From the NCBI RefSeq assembly GCF_014836635.1, contig NZ_JACSQL010000004.1, positions 186,001 to 250,000 of the forward strand: 64,000 nt of DNA, read 5' to 3'. Origin of the DNA: Paenibacillus gallinarum. GTDB lineage: Bacteria; Bacillota; Bacilli; Paenibacillales; Paenibacillaceae. A model generated the notes under the pieces. The model was not told the origin of the DNA. It worked only from the letters and a program-made list of their open reading frames with translations, and did not search any database. A program made the position numbers and the translations under genes. This document shows, one piece after another, positions 18,466 through 27,642 of this stretch; the first letter of the stretch is position 1, and the number at the start of each line of letters is the position of its first letter.

Positions 18466-18509
18466 TAAGCTGTCCGTACCTGAATCCAGGTAGATAAAGA
18501 GACGGCTTA
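18466..18509 (+). promoter_or_regulatory. Structured element upstream of the purine riboswitch
   Basis: A 9-bp outer stem (TAAGCTGTC with GACGGCTTA, one G-U) encloses a perfect 6-bp hairpin TACCTG-AATC-CAGGTA with an asymmetric internal loop (CG / GATAAAGA). It lies 28 nt before the aptamer and would be part of the xpt leader if transcription starts near 18450, where TATACT at 18442-18447 is a possible -10. There is no T run, so it is not a terminator. Identity unknown. Confidence 0.4.
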
Positions 18510-18515
18510 CATTAA

Positions 18516-19393
<878 letters not shown>

Positions 19394-19394
<1 letters not shown>

Positions 19395-20731
19395 TGTCCC
19401 GTGAGCGAATATTCGATCGTCATCGTCATCCTGCGAAGACATTTTCACTTGGTCTTCAGCACGTTCTGGCTATGTATGCCGGGGCTGTCATTGTTCCACT
19501 GATCGTGGGCAGTGCGCTTGAATTATCTTCGTCAGAATTAACTTACCTCATTGCAATTGACCTGTTGGCCTGTGGACTTGCCACGTTAATGCAGGTATGG
19601 GGAGGTAAATATTTTGGTATCGGACTTCCGGTTATGCTCGGTTGTGCATTTCAAGCCGTGGCTCCCATGATTCTCATTGGAAAAAACTTTGGCATGTCCT
19701 ACATTTATGGGGCGATTATCGCATCGGGATTATTCGTTATGATATTTGGCGGATTCTTCAGTAAGCTGATCCGGTTCTTCCCGCCTGTTGTAACCGGATC
19801 GGTAGTGACCATCATTGGTCTTACCCTGATTCCAACTGCTTTGAATGATCTTGGGGGCGGTCAAAATCAGCCCGATTTCGGAAGCATTCAGAACTTGTGT
19901 ATCGGGTTTGGGGTTCTTATTTTCATCATTCTCATGAATCGTTTCACAAAAGGTTTCCTGCAATCTATTTCGATTCTGCTCGGTCTTGTCGTAGGTACCA
20001 TCGTTGCAGGCTTCTTCGGTAAGGTTGACTTAACACCGATGCTAGATGCAAGCTGGTTCCGTGCGCCGCAGCCGTTTCATTTCGGGACACCGAAATTTAA
20101 TATCTCTGCCGTTCTAACGATGATCCTTGTCGCTATTGTCAGTATCGCAGAATCGACAGGTGTGTTTATGGCTCTGGGTAAAATCTTGAACAAAGATCTA
20201 AGTTCGAAAGATCTAGCCCGCGGATATCGTGCAGAAGGTCTTGCGATTGTTGTCGGTGGTATTTTTAATTCATTCCCTTATACAACGTATTCTCAGAATG
20301 TAGGGCTTCTGCAGATGAGCCGCGTGAAGACACGCGACGTCATCGCGGTGGCTGGCGGACTGCTTATTATCATTGGTTTTGTACCGAAGATTGCAGCAAC
20401 CGCTCAGATGATTCCTCATTCGGTACTCGGCGGCGCTACGGTAGCACTATTCGGTATGGTGGTATCTTCCGGTATTCGGATGCTAGCTGAACAGGTGGAC
20501 TTTAATCGCTATGAGAATCTGCTGATTATCGCTTGTTCTGTAGGAATGGGTCTTGGTGTTACGGTTGTTCCTGAATTATTCGCACAGCTGCCAGAAGAGG
20601 CAGGGATTCTATTAAACAACGGAATTGTAGTGGGTAGCTTCACGGCAATTTTCATGAATCTCATCTTTAACGGGCTGGGTCCGGCAAAAGAAGTTCCTGG
20701 AACCAAGTCTACTGGTGAAGAAGCGGCTTAA
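19394..20731 (+). CDS. pbuX: Xanthine permease, NCS2 family
   Basis: This 445-residue protein with 12-14 hydrophobic segments belongs to the nucleobase:cation symporter-2 family (LGLQHVLAMYAGAVIVPLIVG, GIGLPVMLGCAFQAVAPMI, the motif region AIVSIAESTGVFMALGK, and NSFPYTTYSQNVGLLQMSRVKTR in pieces). It imports xanthine for the xpt product and is translationally coupled to it (overlapping stop/start). The shared leader riboswitch should shut both off when guanine or xanthine is plentiful. A strong bidirectional terminator follows. Confidence 0.93.
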
Positions 20732-20754
20732 GGCATGACACTCATATAAAAAGC

Positions 20755-20801
20755 AAAAAGCCGGTTACATGATCTCTTTCAGATCATGTAACCGGCTTTT
20801 T
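20755..20801. terminator. Strong bidirectional terminator
   Basis: A perfect 21-bp stem (AAAAAGCCGGTTACATGATC T / A GATCATGTAACCGGCTTTTT) with a 5-nt loop lies between pbuX and the convergent DUF4870 gene. Confidence 0.9.
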
Positions 20802-20863
20802 AATTACATTAAACATTTATCTGATGAAAGACTAAGGTGTTTAATGAGATGATACATCCTTTA

Positions 20864-21202
20864 TTACAGTTTACGCATTTGTTTGTCGGCTAAATCCCCA
20901 ACAAGAGGCAGTTTAAGCCACTTTCCTTGCAGTGTCGCTACTAACATCACAATCCATATTACAAAGCCGAGCAGAGATAACATCGCTGCGAGGAGTGGGC
21001 CAAATAGAGGGACAAGTCCGCTTAGAATGTGGCCAACTACGATAAATCCAAAAGCAAACAAAGATTGCAGAGCATGAAACATCACATATCGGCTGCGTTT
21101 CTCCAGTGCAAGCATCACAATTGCTCCTATAAAGGTGAATAGGTAGCAAATTGCAGCAGCAATATTCTCATCAAGACCTGTAGATGATTTGAACGGAGAC
21201 AT
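20864..21202 (-). CDS. DUF4870-type small membrane protein
   Basis: This 112-residue protein starts at the ATG with GGGAGGA upstream (MSPFKSSTGLDEN). It shows three hydrophobic segments: AAICYLFTFIGAIVMLAL, FGFIVVGHILSGLVPLFGP and LLGFVIWIVMLVATLQG, with the conserved SRYVMFHALQSL loop between the first and second. This matches the DUF4870/TIC20-like small integral membrane proteins of Firmicutes. Function unknown. The longer upstream frame to 21292 has no ribosome binding site. Confidence 0.8.
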   Translation of the reverse strand: MSPFKSSTGLDENIAAAICYLFTFIGAIVMLALEKRSRYVMFHALQSLFAFGFIVVGHILSGLVPLFGPLLAAMLSLLGFVIWIVMLVATLQGKWLKLPLVGDLADKQMRKL

Positions 21203-21306
21203 CTTTTTCTTCCTCCCTTTGTACAAGGTGCTATAAGTTAGCATATGACGGGGGAGGAGATATTTGAACACAATACTTGAGAAATGTTTCATCTAAATAA
21301 AAGCGT

Positions 21307-21591
21307 TTAGGAAGGATCTCCGCCTTGACGCTGACGTCTTGGGTTAGTGATTTTCCCTTGTTTGTCTGTGTCATTTTCTTTCGGTACCAACCTAGGATCC
21401 GTGATACCCTCATGATGATTCTCGAATGTAAACTCGGTTAGTTCCCACTCTGTCACACCCAGAACAGGATCTGAGGGGAAATGTTGACCTCTGTGAAGAT
21501 GTTCTGTAAGACCACGTTCATTGGTATAAACTCCGTCAACCTCAACTGTTTCCTTGGATATCGGGAGCATGTCCTTGTCTTTTCCGCTCAT
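21307..21591 (-). CDS. Small hydrophilic hypothetical protein (YjzC-like look)
   Basis: This 94-residue protein has AAGGAGG 9 nt before the ATG; a longer frame to 21855 has no ribosome binding site and overlaps the opposite leader. It is very hydrophilic. The segment VDGVYTNERGLTEHLHRGQHFPSDP resembles small Bacillus proteins with a GVY...L..G..FP pattern, followed by VTEWELTEFTFENHHEGITD. No domain can be assigned with confidence. Confidence 0.6.
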   Translation of the reverse strand: MSGKDKDMLPISKETVEVDGVYTNERGLTEHLHRGQHFPSDPVLGVTEWELTEFTFENHHEGITDPRLVPKENDTDKQGKITNPRRQRQGGDPS

Positions 21592-21830
21592 GATTGGAAT
21601 GCCTCCTTGAAAGAAGTAGTAAATCATTATTTCATTAATATCGTGAAGCACCAGGCTTCTGGCTCTAAGGTAACCAGTTTCAGACATAATTATTCCAAGT
21701 GGAGAGACAATAACCATAAAGGAAAGTAAAGCTGATAGAGACAAAAAATCGAACTCTGGTAGATAAAATGTAAAAAAATTACTTTTTATATAGTTGTAAA
21801 GCTGTACGACTGCTTTGAATATGATACAAT

Positions 21831-21932
21831 AGAAGTGTGATTCAATAAGAATCATATCGGGTATGTATAGTGTCAGGTACCTGTCTTCTCAGGAGTCCCG
21901 GCCTAAAGCTGAATATTGCCGCGCACACTTCT
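21831..21932 (+). ncRNA. Candidate structured leader or small RNA
   Basis: AGAAGTGTG (21831-21839) pairs perfectly with CACACTTCT (21924-21932). Inside lie hairpin GATTC-aataa-GAATC, stem CGGG/CCCG (21858-21861 with 21897-21900) enclosing CCTG/CAGG, and GGC/GCC, giving a multi-branch shape. CAGGTACCTG at 21874-21883 allows an alternative pairing of the inner stem. A TATGAT/TACAAT -10-like sequence lies immediately upstream. No Rfam family was recognised. It precedes the 62-residue gene at 22011. Confidence 0.35.
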
Positions 21933-22010
21933 TCATGGTATCAATTTAGATCTTTCTTTTTGCATCTCTAAACGGAGCATTCACTTTCAACGTTTTGGGA
22001 GGGAGTTATC

Positions 22011-22199
22011 ATGGCAACAAAAGGTCATAATGAGGTCAAAGAAAGTTTACGGGAAATGACTCGTATATTCAGGCCGAAGGATCCTAAAAAATTCGTGAAG
22101 GAGTATGTGAAAAAATACCGGATAACAGGAGGGTATGAAGAGGAACTGACGCTTGTGGTTGAGCGTGAATTAACTAGACTGAATTCCTCAGTCTCCTGA
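22011..22199 (+). CDS. Small basic hypothetical protein
   Basis: This 62-residue protein has GGGAGGGAG before the ATG and is followed by a terminator. It is rich in Lys, Arg and Glu with short predicted helices (EVKESLREMTRIF, KKFVKEYVKKYRI, YEEELTLVVERELTRL). No family was recognised. The preceding 170 nt can form a multi-stem RNA structure, so expression may be leader-controlled. Confidence 0.6.
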   Translation: MATKGHNEVKESLREMTRIFRPKDPKKFVKEYVKKYRITGGYEEELTLVVERELTRLNSSVS

Positions 22200-22259
22200 T
22201 TCGTTTTTTGTAAGGCATTCCCGTTGTATATGCTGATTATATTGCTTTGTTTTGTATAG

Positions 22260-22305
22260 AACCGCCACCCTGATGAATTTGAAAGCAGAGAGGCGGTTTT
22301 TTTTG
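22260..22305 (+). terminator. Terminator after the 62-residue gene
   Basis: AACCGCC pairs with GGCGGTT around a 25-nt loop, followed by eight T residues. Confidence 0.75.
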
Positions 22306-22361
22306 CGCCCTTCTCAGCATATATATGGAAAGGATTCCATAAATGTAGAGGGGGCGGCCGA

Positions 22362-23111
22362 ATGTCGGTGAAGCTTAAAACAAAAGAAGAGATCGGTTAC
22401 ATGCGTGAGGCCGGACGAATCTTAAAAGCATGTCATCGTGAAATTGAGGAAAAACTTGCCCCAGGTACCACAACCAAAGAGATTGATGAATTCGTAGAAA
22501 CCTTTCTCGCTCGAAATGGAGCGGTTCCTGAACAAAAAGGTTATAAAGGTTATCCCTATGCAACCTGTGCGTCGGTAAACGATATCGTCTGTCACGGATT
22601 TCCGAGTGAAAAGCTGCTGAAATCTGGGGACGTTGTCACCATTGATATGGTTGTTAACAAGGATGGATGGCTCGCAGATTCTGCGTGGACCTATGCCATC
22701 GGAAAAATTGATTCAAAAACCCAGCGTTTTCTTCGTCGGACCGAGAAAGCCATGTTCTTGGGTATTGAAGAAGCCGTTCCGGGTAAAACGATAGGTGACA
22801 TTGGATACGCCATTGAGAAAAATGTAAAACTATGGCGTTACGGCATTGTTAAACCGCTTGTTGGACATGGAATTGGCAGGTTGATGCACGAGCAGCCGGA
22901 TGTATTTCCTTATGGAAAGAAAGGAACAGGGATGAAACTGGTTGAAGGTATGGTGATTACCGTCGAACCTGTTCTAACCATGGGAAGAACCGGCGCTGTT
23001 TATTGGGAAGAAGATGGCTGGACAGTCAGATCAGCAGATGGAAGTATCGGTGCTCAATATGAGCACACGGTAGCGATTACCAGGGATGGTCCGTTGCTGC
23101 TAACAAGCTAA
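22362..23111 (+). CDS. map: Type I methionine aminopeptidase
   Basis: This 249-residue enzyme removes the initiator Met from nascent proteins. It carries the pita-bread metal site: TIDMVVNKDGWLADSAWTYAI (two Asp ligands), VGHGIGRLMHEQPDV (His), VITVEPVLT (Glu) and QYEHTVAIT (Glu region), plus the HGFPS substrate His loop. AGAGGGGGCGG precedes the ATG. It is outside the usual secY-adk-map ribosomal cluster, so this is probably an additional paralog (compare Bacillus YflG/MapB). It is flanked by terminators. Confidence 0.93.
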   Translation: MSVKLKTKEEIGYMREAGRILKACHREIEEKLAPGTTTKEIDEFVETFLARNGAVPEQKGYKGYPYATCASVNDIVCHGFPSEKLLKSGDVVTIDMVVNKDGWLADSAWTYAIGKIDSKTQRFLRRTEKAMFLGIEEAVPGKTIGDIGYAIEKNVKLWRYGIVKPLVGHGIGRLMHEQPDVFPYGKKGTGMKLVEGMVITVEPVLTMGRTGAVYWEEDGWTVRSADGSIGAQYEHTVAITRDGPLLLTS

Positions 23112-23138
23112 CCGACCAAGTCGCAGGGAAGTGGATAG

Positions 23139-23175
23139 GAATCCCGCTCTATCACGAAGCGGGTTTTCTTTTTTT
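23139..23175 (+). terminator. Terminator after map
   Basis: AATCCCGCT pairs with AGCGGGTTT (9 bp, 9-nt loop), then a T-rich run TTCTTTTTTT. Confidence 0.8.
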
Positions 23176-23432
23176 GTGGTAAATGATGGATAAATATAGA
23201 AAATACTTGGAGGATAATTGGGCATCACCGCATAGAATAGGGAGTAGACTCTATAAAATGATACTAGGTTTAATATCTATTTATTTGCACTAAAATACAT
23301 AAATTAACTTACTGGAAAAATAACTCGAAACCTCCCGTTTTATCCGTAAATTGGAAGAAAACAATGGACAAACTCCGGTTCAGAGTGAACTGAAATCGTT
23401 AACAAATCGGCCAGTGGCGCGGTTTTTTAGAC

Positions 23433-23452
23433 TTAGTGAACAATTTGTGAAC
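23433..23452 (+). promoter_or_regulatory. Tandem direct repeats upstream of ctaC, ResD-like
   Basis: TTAGTGAAC and TTTGTGAAC start exactly 11 bp apart and end 13 nt before the -35 box of the ctaC promoter. They resemble the TTTGTGAAT motif reported for the respiratory regulator ResD, and the one-turn spacing fits an OmpR-class dimer. A further AGAGTGAAC occurs at 23382. Assignment is inference. Confidence 0.4.
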
Positions 23453-23465
23453 ATGTGTCTAAAGA

Positions 23466-23494
23466 TTGACAAAAACATGACGTCAACTTATATT
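23466..23494 (+). promoter_or_regulatory. Sigma-A promoter of the cytochrome oxidase operon
   Basis: TTGACA (23466-23471), a 17-nt spacer and TATATT (23489-23494), about 115 nt upstream of ctaC. The rest of the 23176-23430 stretch shows no gene; it is AT-rich with only weak hairpins. Confidence 0.7.
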
Positions 23495-23612
23495 TAATAA
23501 GTGATTGTATTAATTGACAGGATTACAACAAAGGTACTAGAACAGGTAGAATAATCGCTTTCTGGAACCAGATGGTAATCAGCGAAAACGGGAAAAGTGG
23601 GGTAGATAGGTG

Positions 23613-24695
23613 ATGAAAAGGTGGCAGTACGGAAAACGGATCCTCCTTTTACTGACAGCATTCTCTTTATTGTTGTTGTCCGCTTGTGGTCGAGAGGATT
23701 TATCTGTAATGAACCCGCAAGGTCCTGTAGCGCAAGGTCAGCTTGATTTGATGAAACTTGCTATAACGATCATGATCGTCGTATTGCTTGTGGTATTTGC
23801 CATAGCAGCTTACGTATTGGTCAAGTTCAGACGCAAAAAAGGACAGACTGAAGTACCGGAACAAGTTGAAGGCAATTTCAAGCTTGAGGTGATCTGGACT
23901 GTGATTCCGCTCATTCTTGTTATTGTACTCGCTATTCCTACAGTTGGACAGCTCTCCGCACTCGGTAAAGACTACACCAAAGACGAAAATGCCCTACAGG
24001 TCAAAGTAACTGCTCACCAATACTGGTGGGAATTTAGTTACCCAGATTTGGGTGTGACGACCGCACAAGATCTTATTATTCCAACGAACAAGACGATTTC
24101 TTTTGTCCTTGACAGTAATGATGTAATTCATTCCTTCTGGGTCCCATCCCTTTCCGGTAAGATTGATACCAACTTTGCAGGGGATGACGATACAAAAGGG
24201 ACAACAAACAAGTTCCATTTCTCCGCACCAAATGAAGGCGTTTACCGGGGTAAGTGCGCAGAGTTATGCGGACCATCTCATGCTTTTATGGAATTCAAAG
24301 TCAAATCAGTTAGCCCGGAAGAATTCGATAACTGGGTTGCTTCTATGAAAGCTCCGGCCGTTCTTCCTGAAGATGAAATGCTCGCAGAGAAATTTAGATC
24401 TGCTTGCCTAACATGTCACGCTGTAGGAGATCAAGGGACAGCAGTCGGTCCAAATCTTACAGGAATCGGCAACAGAGAATCGGTAGCCAGTATGCTTCTG
24501 AATGAACGTGAAGGTCAAGAGGGAGCTTCTGTTGAAGATAACATGAAGCAGTGGCTTCATGATCCGCAAAAAGTGAAACCAGGCAACAAAATGCCGGATC
24601 CTATTGATCTTGGACTCACGACAGAAGAAATTGATGCCATTGCGGAATACTTGGCGAGCTATAAGCTCGATTATGAAACAAACAGTGCGGACTGA
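23613..24695 (+). CDS. ctaC: Cytochrome c oxidase subunit II with fused cytochrome c domain
   Basis: This protein of about 360 residues has a lipoprotein-type signal (LLLLTAFSLLLLSACGR) and two membrane helices. The CuA cupredoxin domain follows, with HSFWVPSLSGK and CAELCGPSHAFM ligands, then a C-terminal c-type haem domain (SACLTCHAVG, axial Met in NKMPDP). It accepts electrons from cytochrome c and passes them to subunit I, which makes this a caa3-type oxidase. The start could be the GTG at 23610 or the adjacent ATG at 23613; AGTGGGG lies upstream. It is the first gene of the oxidase operon. Confidence 0.95.
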   Translation: MKRWQYGKRILLLLTAFSLLLLSACGREDLSVMNPQGPVAQGQLDLMKLAITIMIVVLLVVFAIAAYVLVKFRRKKGQTEVPEQVEGNFKLEVIWTVIPLILVIVLAIPTVGQLSALGKDYTKDENALQVKVTAHQYWWEFSYPDLGVTTAQDLIIPTNKTISFVLDSNDVIHSFWVPSLSGKIDTNFAGDDDTKGTTNKFHFSAPNEGVYRGKCAELCGPSHAFMEFKVKSVSPEEFDNWVASMKAPAVLPEDEMLAEKFRSACLTCHAVGDQGTAVGPNLTGIGNRESVASMLLNEREGQEGASVEDNMKQWLHDPQKVKPGNKMPDPIDLGLTTEEIDAIAEYLASYKLDYETNSAD

Positions 24696-24712
24696 GAAGG
24701 AGGTACACAACG

Positions 24713-26602
24713 TTGGCTCACGCTCATACGGTTAAACGGTATACCGGACTGATGGATTGGATTACGACGGTTGACCATAAGAAAATCGCAGTACTTTATT
24801 TAATAGCAGGCGCTCTGTTTTTTGGTATCGGCGGTATTGAAGCGATCTTGATCCGTATCCAGCTGATGGAACCATATAGCGAGATCGTTACTACACAGGT
24901 ATTTAATGAACTGATTACTATGCACGGTACAACGATGATCTTCCTAGGCGTTATGCCGATTATCTTTGCTTTTATGAATGCAATCCTCCCTCTTCAAATC
25001 GGAGCACGGGACGTAGCATTCCCATTCCTTAATGCATTAGGTTTCTGGACGTTTCTCTTCGGAGGAATCCTGCTGAACCTAAGCTGGGTGATGGGTGGAG
25101 CTCCGGATGCCGGATGGACTTCTTATGTGCCGCTGGCAAGTTCCGCTTACAGTGAGACACATGGGGTTGATTTTTACACCATTGGTTTGCAGATTGCAGG
25201 ACTTGGTACGTTGATCGGGGGGATTAACTTCCTCGCTACGATTATTACGATGCGCGCACCAGGGATGTCCTTTATGCGGATGCCGATGTTTGCTTGGACT
25301 ACTTTTATTACATCCGCTATCATCCTATTTGCTTTTCCAGCTATTACGGTAGGGCTTGTCCTGCTAACTTTTGACCGGATTCTCGGCGCGAACTTCTTTA
25401 GTATAGAAGGCGGCGGTAACCCTGTATTATGGCAGCATATATTCTGGATCTTCGGGCATCCCGAAGTGTATATCCTGATCTTGCCGGCTTTCGGTATTAT
25501 CTCGGAAGTTATTCCTACCTTCTCAAGAAAAAGATTATTTGGTTATAGCTCCATGGTATTTGCAACTATCCTAATTGCATTCCTGGGATTCATGGTATGG
25601 GCGCATCACATGTTTACGACCGGTCTCGGTACGATTGCTAATGCACTCTTCTCTATTTCTACCATGCTGATTGCGGTACCAACCGGTATCAAAATATTTA
25701 ACTGGCTCTTTACGATGTGGGGAGGACAGATTCGCTTTACAACAGCGAACTTGTATGCGATCGGTTTTATACCTACTTTTGTAATGGGCGGGGTGACGGG
25801 TGTTATGCTCGCATCTGCACCTGCGGACTTCCAGTTCCATGATACATACTTCGTTGTAGCACACTTTCACTATGTTATTGTGGGTGGTCTCGTACTGGGG
25901 ATATTTGCAGGACTCACGTACTGGTGGCCAAAAATGTTTGGACGTCTTCTTAATGAGAAGCTTGGCAAAATTACATTTTGGTTCTTTATTATTGGGTTCC
26001 ATCTCACTTTCTTCGTTCAGCATTTCCTCGGTCTCTTGGGAATGCAGCGCCGGGTTGCAACCTATGCGCCGGATCAAGGTTTTGATGAACTTAACTATAT
26101 TAGTACCATCGGAGCATTTTTGATGACTATCGGCGTTATTTTGTTCTTAATTAATGTCGTTATTACTTTCAGAAAACCAGCGGATGCACCTAATGATCCT
26201 TGGGAAGATGGCCGTACACTGGAATGGTCCATTCCATCTCCGCCTCCAGAACACAACTTTACGCAAATTCCGTTGGTACGTGGTCTTGATGCTTGGTGGA
26301 AAGAAAAAATGGCAGGCAATACAGAAATGACACCTGCAGAGCCGCTTGGTCCAATTCATATGCCTTCTGCCACACCGCTTCCATTCCTGATGTCTGTAGG
26401 GATTTTCATCGCAGGTTTGGGTTTCATGTTCTCAAAAGACGAGTTTGGCAACGGATTTATGAACTTCATGTTCCATAATTATATCGTAGTTATCATTGGT
26501 CTTCTCATAACATTCGGATCTATGGCAGTACGTTCCTTGTTCGATGATCATGGATGGCATATTGATCCGGAGGAACTGGAAGATAAGGGGGCTAAGCTAT
26601 GA
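24713..26602 (+). CDS. ctaD: Cytochrome c oxidase subunit I
   Basis: This 629-residue haem-copper oxidase core begins at a TTG with AAGGAGG upstream. Signatures are TMHGTTMIFLGVMP (haem a His), WQHIFWIFGHPEVYILILPAFG (CuB His-Tyr crosslink), VWAHHMFTTG (CuB His pair) and VVAHFHYVIVGG (haem a3 and a His). The long C-terminal extension with extra hydrophobic segments is typical of Gram-positive caa3 enzymes. It reduces oxygen to water and pumps protons in the membrane. Spacing from ctaC is 17 nt. Confidence 0.97.
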   Translation: MAHAHTVKRYTGLMDWITTVDHKKIAVLYLIAGALFFGIGGIEAILIRIQLMEPYSEIVTTQVFNELITMHGTTMIFLGVMPIIFAFMNAILPLQIGARDVAFPFLNALGFWTFLFGGILLNLSWVMGGAPDAGWTSYVPLASSAYSETHGVDFYTIGLQIAGLGTLIGGINFLATIITMRAPGMSFMRMPMFAWTTFITSAIILFAFPAITVGLVLLTFDRILGANFFSIEGGGNPVLWQHIFWIFGHPEVYILILPAFGIISEVIPTFSRKRLFGYSSMVFATILIAFLGFMVWAHHMFTTGLGTIANALFSISTMLIAVPTGIKIFNWLFTMWGGQIRFTTANLYAIGFIPTFVMGGVTGVMLASAPADFQFHDTYFVVAHFHYVIVGGLVLGIFAGLTYWWPKMFGRLLNEKLGKITFWFFIIGFHLTFFVQHFLGLLGMQRRVATYAPDQGFDELNYISTIGAFLMTIGVILFLINVVITFRKPADAPNDPWEDGRTLEWSIPSPPPEHNFTQIPLVRGLDAWWKEKMAGNTEMTPAEPLGPIHMPSATPLPFLMSVGIFIAGLGFMFSKDEFGNGFMNFMFHNYIVVIIGLLITFGSMAVRSLFDDHGWHIDPEELEDKGAKL

Positions 26603-27225
26603 CATCGCCACATACAGAAGCTGTAAACGGTCAGCTGCCTCACGAACCTGAAAAAGCAACACTGGAAGGACGTAACAAGGTCCTTGGTTTCTGGCTTTTC
26701 CTTGGAGGAGAAGCGGTACTGTTCGGTACTTTGTTTGCTACTTTCCTTGCGCTTCGTAATCAGACAGTAGAGGGTCCTACAGCAAACGAACTATTCCATC
26801 TGCCCCTTGTGGGAGCTGCCACTTTTATTCTGTTAGTGAGTAGTTTAACGAGTGTTTTCGCTATTCAAGCCATGCACAAACATGATGTTAAAAAACTGAT
26901 TCTCTGGCTTATTGTTACAGTTATCCTTGGTCTCGGCTTTCTTAGTTTAGAGATCTATGAATTCTATGAATACATTGTTCACAAGAACTTTGGTATGACA
27001 ACAAGTGCTTTTAGTTCCGCCTTCTATACACTTGTTGGATTCCACGGTGCTCACGTAGCATTTGGTATAGCTTGGATTAGCATACTAATAGGGCAACTGT
27101 ACAAAAAAGGGTTGACGGTCGTCACCGCACCAAAGATCTATGTGTCGGCAATTTATTGGCACTTTATCGATGTGGTATGGGTATTCATCTTTACGGTCGT
27201 TTATCTGCTCGGAAAGGTGGTTTAA
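26599..27225 (+). CDS. ctaE: Cytochrome c oxidase subunit III
   Basis: This 208-residue protein with five membrane helices includes KVLGFWLFLGGEAVLFGTLFA, IYEFYEYI and YTLVGFHGAHVAFGI, plus the C-terminal YWHFIDVVWVFIFTVVYL. Subunit III supports proton uptake and stability of subunit I. The ATG overlaps the ctaD stop by 4 nt (ATGA), indicating translational coupling. Confidence 0.96.
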   Translation: MTSPHTEAVNGQLPHEPEKATLEGRNKVLGFWLFLGGEAVLFGTLFATFLALRNQTVEGPTANELFHLPLVGAATFILLVSSLTSVFAIQAMHKHDVKKLILWLIVTVILGLGFLSLEIYEFYEYIVHKNFGMTTSAFSSAFYTLVGFHGAHVAFGIAWISILIGQLYKKGLTVVTAPKIYVSAIYWHFIDVVWVFIFTVVYLLGKVV

Positions 27226-27228
27226 TCC

Positions 27229-27549
27229 ATGGCAAGTCATGAACAGGCTGGCAATAACAGTGTCAAGCATCGCCACCGCCCGGAAGGGCCGCAAAAGCAT
27301 GTGGTTGCCTTCATTTTCTCCATAGGTTTAACTTTGATCGCTTTTGGAGCAGTGGCTGCAGGCGGAGTGAATAGTACCTTTACGGTCATTCTCTTGCTCA
27401 TCATGGCGGTCCTGCAAGTGGTTGTCCAGATGGCATACTGGATGCACATGAAAGACAAAGGACATTTTATTCCTCTCATCTTTATGGCATTCGGATTTTT
27501 CGTGGCCTTTACGGCCATTATTACCGCTTTATTTTGGGTATGGTGGTAA
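27229..27549 (+). CDS. ctaF: Cytochrome c oxidase subunit IV
   Basis: This 106-residue protein has three hydrophobic segments (VVAFIFSIGLTLIAFGAVAA, FTVILLLIMAVLQVVVQMAYW, LIFMAFGFFVAFTAIITALFWVW) and the conserved YWMHMKDKGH loop of bacterial COX4-type subunits. It begins 3 nt after ctaE and completes the structural part of the oxidase. Confidence 0.93.
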   Translation: MASHEQAGNNSVKHRHRPEGPQKHVVAFIFSIGLTLIAFGAVAAGGVNSTFTVILLLIMAVLQVVVQMAYWMHMKDKGHFIPLIFMAFGFFVAFTAIITALFWVWW

Positions 27550-27642
27550 AGACAGTAGAAGGCGGCGAATCTTTTTCGCTGCCTTTTCTCCTTTTCATAA
27601 ATCCATTTATTTACTGTCATGAAGCAAGGCAGGAGGGAAATT

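Noticed and set aside
23390..23432. Possible terminator ending in GGTTTTTTAG upstream of ctaC
   Set aside because: Only a short, mismatched stem (GCC-agt-GGC) can form; too weak to call.
25571..26077. 168-codon open frame on the minus strand
   Set aside because: Antisense to the highly conserved ctaD gene, with no start signal.
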